A stretch of DNA of 10,228 bases from positions 1 through 10,228 of the forward strand of contig JADHUQ010000076.1 of the NCBI GenBank assembly GCA_016784425.1, in the 5' to 3' direction. Position numbers and translations under genes: made by a program. Below the pieces are notes generated by a model. The model was not told the DNA's origin. It saw only the letters and a program-made list of their open reading frames with translations, and searched no databases. This DNA is from Candidatus Delongbacteria bacterium (GTDB taxonomy: Bacteria; CAIWAD01; BS150m-G50). Below are positions 1-6,066 of the stretch, in pieces. Position 1 is the stretch's first letter. Each line of letters starts with the position of its first letter.

Positions 1-1
1 G

Positions 2-1597
2 CATGTCGGCTTTATTGCCGCAATAATGCTCGGAGTACTGCGACTCCTGCCTGTATCACCTAAAGCTGGTTGGTTACTGTTACCGCTGCTCCTGGCTCTC
101 TATGCGCTGCTCTGTGGGGGTCGTCCCTCAGTTGTCAGGGCGGTTCTGATGGCTGCTTTCTATTTCTGGGGCCAGGTGTTTGAGCGTGGTGTGACACCGT
201 TGCAGGCACTGATGGCAAGTGCCACTCTGGTCTGCCTTTACAACCCCATCGCTTTTTACGAAATCGGTTTTCAGCTCTCCTATCTGGCTGTAGTGGCAGT
301 TCTGTTCGCCCTGAAAGTTCAGCTACCCGCTGGTTGGAAATTTTCCAAGGTCTGGCGCGCACTGCTGGTCTCGCTCAGTTGCTTTGTCCTGCTGGCACCG
401 CTGTTGCTCTACCACTTCGGTGCCTTGAGTCCGATCGGCATCCTGGTTAATCTGCCGGCAATTCCCCTGGTGGGGGTTATTATTGGACAGGGAGCTTTAT
501 TGATAGCGTGTGCCCATATTCCACTGCTGGGGAGTGCAGTTGGAAGTGCGCTGGAGTTCGCGCTACAGTTGCTGCAACGGCTGGTGGCGTTTGCCGCAAC
601 CTGCCCCGGAGCAAACTGGCAACTGCCTACTCCCACCCTGGGGCAATTGTTGATCCTGCTGGTTCTGTTAGGGCTGCTGCTGGGACCTGGCATCAGGCGG
701 CGTCTCCAGAAAATCACCTTGCTGCTGCTGGTTGCCGGAGTAATCGCCTGGTATGAGAATTCAAACCCGACCCTGGAGATTGCCGCGATCAATGTAGGGC
801 AGGGGGACGCCCTGCTGCTACGATCACCCGAGGGCCACACCACATTGATTGATGCGGGTGAGCGCCGCGGCAGTCTGGATCGCGGCCACCTGCAGGTAGT
901 CCCCTATCTGCGTCGTCAGGGAGTTTCCAGACTTGACCTGATAATTTTAACACATAGCGATCTGGATCACATGGGGGGGATACCCGCAGTCCTGCGGGAG
1001 ATCGGATGTGATACACTCTATCTGGCTGAGCAGCGTGAGCACCCGCATTTCGCAGAGATACTGGATATATGTGATAGCAGCGGAACCGTGATACAGGAAA
1101 CAGCTGCAGGTAAAATTCTGGTCAGTGCTCCCGGGTATCGTCTCTACCTGTTGAGTCCCCCCACCGATTGGTCAGGCGATGTCAATGACCGCTCCCTGGT
1201 AGTGAAAACTGTCTATGGTGATTGTACGGCCCTGTTTACCGGTGATGCAGGTCGCTGGTCTGAACAGATGCTTATACCTGTCTGGGGGGATTTCCTGGGC
1301 AGCGACCTTCTAAAAGCGGGTCATCACGGTTCTAACGGCTCCTGCAGCCCGGAATTCATAAAGTACGTGGCACCGGTCCAGGTAGTTATCTCCTGTGGTT
1401 CAAAAAATCGCTATGGCCATCCCGCACCGGAACTGCTCGAACGACTGGACTCGATTGGTACAGCCATACATCGCACTGATCAAGGCGGAACTTTTGAGAT
1501 CGCCGCTGACGGGAACAGCTGGCATCTGCGCCCCAGCTGGTGGCAACGCCGTCTGGGTGAACAGTACACCGTCTTCTACAGGTGCAGCGGTGAATAA
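2..1597 (+). CDS. comEC: ComEC/Rec2-family DNA uptake channel, 3' part (5' end outside window)
   Basis: This is the inner-membrane channel that carries single-stranded DNA into the cytoplasm during natural transformation. The frame is open from base 2 and begins HVGFIAAI, which matches the SGLHV-type motif of the competence domain, so the gene starts upstream. The ATG at 26 is internal. About 530 codons are visible, against roughly 700-800 aa for full family members. The first 240 or so residues are hydrophobic membrane segments, including a GRPSVVRA motif near base 120. A metallo-beta-lactamase-like domain follows: INVGQGDALLL near base 787, LIDAGE near 845, the metal-site motif HSDLDH at 953-970, LFTGDAG near 1232, AGHHGS near 1316 and YGHP near 1412. 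All expected motifs of the C-terminal domain are present, so the visible part looks intact. It ends TAA 59 bp before a MITE-like element. No other competence gene is visible, so whether the organism is transformable cannot be judged. Confidence 0.93.
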   Translation, partial: HVGFIAAIMLGVLRLLPVSPKAGWLLLPLLLALYALLCGGRPSVVRAVLMAAFYFWGQVFERGVTPLQALMASATLVCLYNPIAFYEIGFQLSYLAVVAVLFALKVQLPAGWKFSKVWRALLVSLSCFVLLAPLLLYHFGALSPIGILVNLPAIPLVGVIIGQGALLIACAHIPLLGSAVGSALEFALQLLQRLVAFAATCPGANWQLPTPTLGQLLILLVLLGLLLGPGIRRRLQKITLLLLVAGVIAWYENSNPTLEIAAINVGQGDALLLRSPEGHTTLIDAGERRGSLDRGHLQVVPYLRRQGVSRLDLIILTHSDLDHMGGIPAVLREIGCDTLYLAEQREHPHFAEILDICDSSGTVIQETAAGKILVSAPGYRLYLLSPPTDWSGDVNDRSLVVKTVYGDCTALFTGDAGRWSEQMLIPVWGDFLGSDLLKAGHHGSNGSCSPEFIKYVAPVQVVISCGSKNRYGHPAPELLERLDSIGTAIHRTDQGGTFEIAADGNSWHLRPSWWQRRLGEQYTVFYRCSGE

Positions 1598-1656
1598 GTG
1601 TCCTCTTTACAGGAGGTTCCTCGCGTTGCTGCCAGACTTACCGGTGAGGTCTGTGG

Positions 1657-1673
1657 CTAGGAGCCTGTCGGAC
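1657..1673 (+). repeat. Left terminal inverted repeat of the MITE-like element
   Basis: A 17-bp perfect inverted repeat with 1808-1824. It starts 59 bp after the comEC stop. The base outside it (G1656) does not pair with its counterpart (G1825), so the boundary is sharp. As RNA the two arms could form a strong stem that might reduce read-through from comEC into aroA. Confidence 0.85.
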
Positions 1674-1807
1674 TTATGATGTTTTGCTGCAAATACCAGA
1701 GCGATGGCCCTTTTCACCAAAAATATGCGTTACATAGTTTTAATTATGCGCCTTATATTTTAGGCGAAAATGACTCGTCGTCTGAAATTTTCGCTGAAAA
1801 CCCCTAG

Positions 1808-1824
1808 GTCCGACAGGCTCCTAG
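1808..1824 (-). repeat. Right terminal inverted repeat of the MITE-like element
   Basis: The exact reverse complement of 1657-1673, ending in CTAG. The non-pairing base inside it is G1807, opposite T1674. It lies 141 bp upstream of the chosen aroA start, so the insertion is in the aroA leader or promoter region. Confidence 0.85.
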
Positions 1825-1965
1825 GCAGCGATAAAGCACTCTGAAACCTATACGAAATCACACCGGAAAAAGACAAAGCTCAGTGCTGATCAGATTCTTG
1901 GCGTTTTTGTGACCGGTAGTGTTTTTCTTTCCTGCTGGAAAGCCAGCGATGAAACAGGAGGGCAG
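1825..1965 (+). other. aroA leader region, no convincing promoter
   Basis: This 141-bp stretch separates the MITE-like element from the chosen aroA start and holds no gene of its own. The aroA frame stays open through it, which leaves the GTG at 1909 as an alternative start. TATACG at 1849-1854 resembles a -10 box, but no -35 lies at the right distance. Transcription of aroA may come through the element from comEC, from inside the element, or from a promoter not recognised here. Confidence 0.4.
1956..1962 (+). promoter_or_regulatory. Ribosome binding site deciding the aroA start
   Basis: AGGAGGG lies 3 bp before GTG 1966, a strong but closely spaced Shine-Dalgarno sequence. The other in-frame start, GTG 1909, has no purine-rich stretch before it. 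This favours 1966. Confidence 0.6.
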
Positions 1966-3216
1966 GTGCATATCAGTGGCGAACTGATTCTACCGGGTGA
2001 TAAATCTATTGCCCACCGCGCCTTACTGTTGGCGTCACTATCGCCTGGCCGCTGCCGCCTGGGCAATCTGCCCCCGGGGGCTGATGTGCACTCTACTTTG
2101 AAAGGACTGCGGCAATGCGGTATCAGTGTAGATACGGATAAGGCTGAAACCACAATTACCGGTGGATCTCTGCGGATGCCGGAGGGAGTGTTGGATTGCG
2201 GTAATTCAGCTACCACTGCCCGGCTGTTGACCGGTCTGCTGGCCGGAACCGGTATTACCGCCACGCTGGACGGTGATGAATCCCTGCGTCGCCGCCCCAT
2301 GCAGCGAATTATCGACCCACTACGATTGATGGGTGCGGATCTTAGCGGTAGTTCAGGAAGATTGCCACTCCAGTTGCGAGTCGCCCCGCTGCGGGGCATC
2401 GAATACTTGCAGGAGGTGGCCAGTGCGCAGGTTAAATCGACACTCCTGCTGGCCGGACTGGGCGCAATGGGTCCGACCACTGTCAGGGAACCCCTGCCGA
2501 CGCGGGATCATACAGAACTGCTGCTGACCTATCTGGAGGCGAAAATATCCTCCAGTGGAGATGCCGTCACCATCTGGCCGTTGCAGAGTCCTCTGCCAAC
2601 CTTTTCACTGGAACTGCCAGCGGACCCGTCAACGGCAGCCCCCTTTATTACTGCCTGCGCTCTGCTTCCCGGGTCCAGTCTGCGGGTACCCGGGCTGCTG
2701 CTGAATTCTACCAGAGTTAGATTCCTGGAAATTCTGGAAGGAATGGGGTTGATAGTTGAGCGCGGGCATCAATGGCGATCAGGTGGTGAGGATGTGGGAG
2801 ACCTGCAGCTGGAAGCCCCCCGGGACCTGAAACCGTTTTGTATCACAGCCTGGGAGGTTCCTGCTCTCATCGACGAGTTGCCTTTACTGGCACTGGCTGC
2901 CTGCCGGGCCCAGGGTGTCAGTCGAATCAGTGGTGCGGGTGAGCTGCGTTTCAAGGAGTCGGACCGGTTACATGCTATCTGCCAGAACCTCACCAGACTT
3001 GGCGCCCTGATTGAAGAACTGCCGGATGGCCTGACTGTCACAGGTGGAGCAAAACTGCAGGGTGGTCGGATGACCTCGGCCGGTGACCACCGCATGGTCA
3101 TGGCGATGCGTATCGCGGCTTTGATCGCCAGTGGTGAAGTAATACTGGATGAGTGTGCTTCACTCGCCATCTCCTGTCCGGATTTCGATCAGCGATTGCG
3201 CACTCTGTTGCACTAG
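1966..3216 (+). CDS. aroA: 3-phosphoshikimate 1-carboxyvinyltransferase (EPSP synthase)
   Basis: This cytoplasmic enzyme joins shikimate-3-phosphate and phosphoenolpyruvate to give EPSP, the sixth shikimate step. From GTG 1966 the product is 416 aa, close to the family's usual 420-440. Visible motifs are PGDKSIAHRA (10-19, substrate-binding Lys and Ser), GNSATTARLL (79-88), SAQVKSTLLLAG (153-164), EPLPTRDHTE (175-184), LIDELPLLA (301-309), LRFKESDRL (327-335) and GDHRMVMA (373-380). Ala82 sits where glyphosate-sensitive enzymes carry Gly (Gly96 in E. coli), a class II-like feature. GTG 1909 would add 19 residues (MTGSVFLSCW...) that do not resemble the family N-terminus and lack a ribosome site; 1966 gives only nine residues before PGDKS, slightly short but acceptable. 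It is the first gene of the aro operon, 30 bp before aroC. Confidence 0.95.
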   Translation: MHISGELILPGDKSIAHRALLLASLSPGRCRLGNLPPGADVHSTLKGLRQCGISVDTDKAETTITGGSLRMPEGVLDCGNSATTARLLTGLLAGTGITATLDGDESLRRRPMQRIIDPLRLMGADLSGSSGRLPLQLRVAPLRGIEYLQEVASAQVKSTLLLAGLGAMGPTTVREPLPTRDHTELLLTYLEAKISSSGDAVTIWPLQSPLPTFSLELPADPSTAAPFITACALLPGSSLRVPGLLLNSTRVRFLEILEGMGLIVERGHQWRSGGEDVGDLQLEAPRDLKPFCITAWEVPALIDELPLLALAACRAQGVSRISGAGELRFKESDRLHAICQNLTRLGALIEELPDGLTVTGGAKLQGGRMTSAGDHRMVMAMRIAALIASGEVILDECASLAISCPDFDQRLRTLLH

Positions 3217-3233
3217 GAGTTTTTGTCACATCG

Positions 3234-3240
3234 AAAGGAA
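3234..3240 (+). promoter_or_regulatory. Ribosome binding site deciding the aroC start (TTG)
   Basis: AAAGGAA lies 6 bp before TTG 3247. The upstream TTG 3223 has AGGAG only 3 bp away, which is too close, and would add eight residues (MSHRKEST) not typical of the family. The site therefore favours 3247. Confidence 0.6.
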
Positions 3241-3246
3241 AGCACA

Positions 3247-4440
3247 TTGCTGCAAAGACTCAGAATGCTGACTGCGGGCGAGTCACACGGTCCAGCTCTG
3301 GTGGGAATACTGGAGGGGATACCGGCCGGACTGGCAATAGGAGAGCAGCTTATCGGGGTGCAACTGCAACGCCGGCGGCAAGTAGCTGGCCGGGGTGGAC
3401 GCAGCCACATTGAAACCGATGCAGTCCAGATTCTGGCCGGGGTACGTCATGGCCACACGCTGGGATCGCCTCTGGCTCTGCTGCTAACCAACCGCGACTT
3501 TCCCCAGTGGAGCGAAATAATGTCAGTGACTGCTCCAACCCTGCCGGTTGAACCTGTGACTGTCCCCCGTCCCGGGCATATCGATCTGGCCGGTTGTCTC
3601 AAGTATGACACCAGTGACACCCGCAATGTCAGCGAACGGGCTTCAGCCCGCGAGACCGCCATGCGGACTGCGCTGGGTGCAATCTGTCGGCAGCTGCTAC
3701 TGGAGCTAGGTATCAGCGTCGGCAGTCAGGTATTGCAGGCAGGCAGTATTTGTGATACAAACGACTACGGCCACCTTACCCCTGGACAACTCAACCTGCT
3801 GGCGGATAAATCACCACTCCGTTGCCTCGATCCTGGCGTTTCTGCCGCGATGCAGAAGGCAATTGATGAGGCAACCGCCACTGGAGATACCCTGGGTGGA
3901 AAACTTGCCGTCAGGGTTGCCGGGGTACCGGCAGGTCTTGGTTCCACAACTCAGTGGGATACCAGGTTGCAGGCTCGCCTGGGAGCGGCGCTGTTATCGA
4001 TCGGCGGTATGAAGGGTTTTGAAATCGGGTCAGGCTTCAGTGGCACCTCCAGACCAGGGAGTGAAGCCAACGACGCTATCCTGCCTGTTGCCGGTGGTTT
4101 CCGGCGACCCAGTAACAATGCCGGGGGGCTGGAGGGTGGTCTCAGTAATGGTGAGGAGATCATATTGCGGGTGGCGATGAAACCGGTCCCCACGCTGAGA
4201 CGTCCCCAGCAGTCAGTTGACTTGGTAACCGGAAAATCTGCCCTGCCACCACAGGAACGGGGGGACAGCTGGGCGGTAGCTGCTGCTTCAATTGTGGCGG
4301 AAGCGATGACCTGTCTGGTTCTGGTTGACGCCCTGCTTGAAAAATTCGGTGGTGATACGTTAAACCAGCTGCAACAGCACCTGCAGGCTTCCGCTAACTG
4401 GTCGCGACCCAAGTTATCACACGAGTCAGGGGATGAATAA
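3247..4440 (+). CDS. aroC: Chorismate synthase
   Basis: This enzyme converts EPSP to chorismate by a 1,4-elimination that needs reduced FMN. It is the last common step to Phe, Tyr, Trp, folate and quinones. From TTG 3247 the product is 397 aa, normal for the long bacterial form. The motifs are TAGESHG with the catalytic His at 14, RPGHIDLAG with the second His at 111, RASARETAMR (131-140), RRPSNNAGGLEGGLSNGE (286-303), PTLRRPQQSVD (315-325) and RGDSWAVAAASIVAEAM (338-354, with the conserved Asp at 340). Two local departures are KYD where KYG is usual (119-121), and the final signature reading RGDSWAVAA rather than RSDxCAVPA. No flavin reductase lies nearby, so reduced FMN must come from elsewhere. 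The stop overlaps the aroK start by 8 bp. The TTG at 3223 and ATG at 3265 are alternative starts. Confidence 0.95.
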   Translation: MLQRLRMLTAGESHGPALVGILEGIPAGLAIGEQLIGVQLQRRRQVAGRGGRSHIETDAVQILAGVRHGHTLGSPLALLLTNRDFPQWSEIMSVTAPTLPVEPVTVPRPGHIDLAGCLKYDTSDTRNVSERASARETAMRTALGAICRQLLLELGISVGSQVLQAGSICDTNDYGHLTPGQLNLLADKSPLRCLDPGVSAAMQKAIDEATATGDTLGGKLAVRVAGVPAGLGSTTQWDTRLQARLGAALLSIGGMKGFEIGSGFSGTSRPGSEANDAILPVAGGFRRPSNNAGGLEGGLSNGEEIILRVAMKPVPTLRRPQQSVDLVTGKSALPPQERGDSWAVAAASIVAEAMTCLVLVDALLEKFGGDTLNQLQQHLQASANWSRPKLSHESGDE

Positions 4441-4969
4441 TCCGGCTAATGTCCCCCTGGTCTTGATCGGGATGATGGGTAGTGGTAAAACCACCTGCGG
4501 CCGAATACTGGCTCAACTGCTGGGGCGACAGTTCATCGATCTGGATGAGCAGGTGGAGCGATGCTCCCAGATGACGATCTCCAGGCTGCTGACCACCCGG
4601 GGTGAGACCGGCTTGCGGGAGTTTGAGACACTGGCGCTCCGGCAGGCACTGAAGCATAGACACAGTGTCATCGCCAGTGGTGGGGGTGTAATCCTCCGTT
4701 GTCAAAATCGACGACTTCTGACCGACAGCGGGTTCGTCATCTTTCTGCGTACCAGCGTCACGGAGCTCGCCCGTCGTCTGGCAACCGAACAAAAGGTAAG
4801 ACCCCTGTTGGATGGCTCAAGAGCCGTGGTTGATCAATTGGTGCTGCTGGCAAATCAACGCAATGCGTTGTATCTGGCGGTGTCAGATCTAATCGTGTCT
4901 ACCGATACCCGCTCCACGGCTGCGACCGCAGCTGTGATACAGCAAAAGCTGGAGGAGTGTGTTGTTTAA
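4433..4969 (+). CDS. aroK: Shikimate kinase
   Basis: This NMP-kinase-fold enzyme phosphorylates shikimate with ATP, giving the substrate for AroA. The product is 178 aa, typical for stand-alone AroK/AroL. It shows Walker A GMMGSGKT (13-20), the shikimate/Mg-binding IDLD segment (35-38), GETGLREFE with the substrate-binding Arg (57-65), GGG (83-85), the lid motif RPLL with Arg123 (123-126), and RNALY with the adenine-site Arg143. ATG 4433 lies 8 bp inside the end of aroC (overlap 4433-4440), which implies translational coupling. A short AGGGG immediately before the ATG is too close to be a good independent ribosome site, consistent with coupling. It is the only gene of the four with an ATG start. 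The C-terminus overlaps the aroB start. Confidence 0.95.
   Translation: MNNPANVPLVLIGMMGSGKTTCGRILAQLLGRQFIDLDEQVERCSQMTISRLLTTRGETGLREFETLALRQALKHRHSVIASGGGVILRCQNRRLLTDSGFVIFLRTSVTELARRLATEQKVRPLLDGSRAVVDQLVLLANQRNALYLAVSDLIVSTDTRSTAATAAVIQQKLEECVV
4951..4955 (+). promoter_or_regulatory. Ribosome binding site of aroB inside the end of aroK
   Basis: GGAGG is embedded in the last codons of aroK. It is 3 bp from GTG 4959 and 6 bp from TTG 4962, so the spacing slightly favours TTG while the two frames are identical. Confidence 0.5.
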
Positions 4970-6044
4970 CCTTGAGTTGATTCTGGACACCCGCCGCTGT
5001 CTGATTTCAGCCGGCAGAGGTATTCTGCGTCAGGCAGAGCTGCTGGTCGAAAATATGCCACCCTCCAGCGGCTGCCTGCTGGTTACCGACAGGAATGTGG
5101 CCCGCTACTGGGGTGATCAGCTTTTCAAAAGCCTGCAACAACTGGTTGAAAGCTCCTGTGAGATGGTGGTTCTGGAGCCTGGTGAACGGCATAAGAATCT
5201 CCAGGCGGTGGAACAGATCTACCATCGTCTGCATGAATTAGAATATGACCGCGACTGTCTCCTGGTTGCGCTCGGGGGTGGGGTGGTCGGTGATATCACC
5301 GGTTTTGCAGCAGCTACCTGGATGCGGGGTGTCCGTTATCTGCAGCTACCCACCACCCTGTTGGCGATGGTGGATGCAGGCCTGGGGGGGAAGACCGGCG
5401 TCAATCTGCGGCGGGGAAAAAACCTGGTCGGTTCATTTCATCAACCACTGGCGGTGCTGGTGGATCCTGATCTGCTGCAGACTTTACCGTCACGACACTA
5501 CACCAACGCACTACCGGAAATCATCAAATATGGCTCTGTCCTGGACGGGGCGCTGTTCGGGCTGGTTGAGCAGGAATTACCCCGATTGCAGGAATGGGAC
5601 AGCACCGAACTGATGGATGTCATCACCAGATGTCTGATCCTTAAAGCTGGTGTTGTCACCCGTGATGAAAGGGAGCAAGAGGAACGGATGCTGCTCAATT
5701 TTGGTCACACGCTCGGTCATGCGCTTGAACAGTGCTCCCAGGTTGAGTTGTTGCATGGAGAGGCGGTAGCCGGTGGGATGCTGGTAGCCGCAGCAATCTC
5801 GCGGCGTCTGGAAATTCTGTCCCAGACCGCGGCGCAGCGTCTCATGGCTTTGATAAACGCGTTACCACTCCCGCCCTTACCACCGGTGGAACCTGAACAG
5901 CTGTTGCGGGCAATTCGTCAGGACAAGAAGCGACGTGCAGGCGTACAGCCATGGGTGCTGCTGGAGGGGATCGGCGGGGGGATGATTCACCGGGAAGTAC
6001 CGGAGCAGGTAGTAGTGGATTCTATAAAGGAAATCCTCAGTTGA
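4959..6044 (+). CDS. aroB: 3-dehydroquinate synthase
   Basis: This NAD- and divalent-metal-dependent enzyme cyclises DAHP to 3-dehydroquinate, the second shikimate step. At 361 aa it matches the family length. It carries GGGVVGDITGFAAAT (106-120, NAD-binding), PTTLLAMVDAGLGGKTGVN (131-149), GKNLVGSFHQP (153-163), the metal ligand Glu187 in PEIIKYG, LNFGHTLGHALE with His250 and His254 (246-257), LLHGEAVAGGM with His266 (264-274), and the C-terminal KKRRAG lysine motif (323-328). GTG 4959 is the upstream choice. TTG 4962 is better spaced from GGAGG (4951-4955), so the true start may be one codon later. It overlaps aroK by 11 or 8 bp and is the last operon gene, ending 22 bp before the convergent beta-helix gene. 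Confidence 0.95.
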   Translation: MLFNLELILDTRRCLISAGRGILRQAELLVENMPPSSGCLLVTDRNVARYWGDQLFKSLQQLVESSCEMVVLEPGERHKNLQAVEQIYHRLHELEYDRDCLLVALGGGVVGDITGFAAATWMRGVRYLQLPTTLLAMVDAGLGGKTGVNLRRGKNLVGSFHQPLAVLVDPDLLQTLPSRHYTNALPEIIKYGSVLDGALFGLVEQELPRLQEWDSTELMDVITRCLILKAGVVTRDEREQEERMLLNFGHTLGHALEQCSQVELLHGEAVAGGMLVAAAISRRLEILSQTAAQRLMALINALPLPPLPPVEPEQLLRAIRQDKKRRAGVQPWVLLEGIGGGMIHREVPEQVVVDSIKEILS

Positions 6045-6066
6045 GCAGTTTTCCGACGCACCGCTG

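Larger units (their letters stand above)
1657..1824. mobile_element. MITE-like non-autonomous element, 168 bp, perfect 17-bp terminal inverted repeats
   Basis: The left end CTAGGAGCCTGTCGGAC (1657-1673) is the exact reverse complement of the right end (1808-1824). Pairing stops on both sides of the 17 bp. Both ends carry CTAG, either part of the repeat or a 4-bp palindromic target duplication. The interior is clearly AT-richer than the neighbouring genes and has nested inverted repeats: GCGAAAAT (1764-1771) with ATTTTCGC (1787-1794), and CGCCT (1749-1753) with AGGCG (1762-1766). There is no coding capacity, so it would need a transposase in trans. The ends and CTAG target suggest an IS1182- or IS5-like parent; this is recollection, not a match. 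A weak + strand promoter-like pair (TTACAT at 1730-1735, 18 bp, TATATT at 1754-1759) points toward aroA. A large stem-loop with another role is the main alternative. Confidence 0.75.

Noticed and set aside
409..843. Long - strand frames opposite comEC, aroA and aroC
   Set aside because: They mirror strongly coding + strand genes, have low-complexity Pro/Ser/Arg composition, and match no family.
1395..1679. 94-codon + strand frame across the comEC end and into the MITE
   Set aside because: It mostly overlaps comEC in another frame, and its tail is chance coding in the intergenic region and element end.
1849..1854. TATACG as the aroA -10 box
   Set aside because: No -35-like sequence lies 15-19 bp upstream.
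1909..1965. Upstream GTG start of aroA
   Set aside because: It has no ribosome site, and the added residues do not resemble the EPSP synthase N-terminus. AGGAGG lies directly before GTG 1966.
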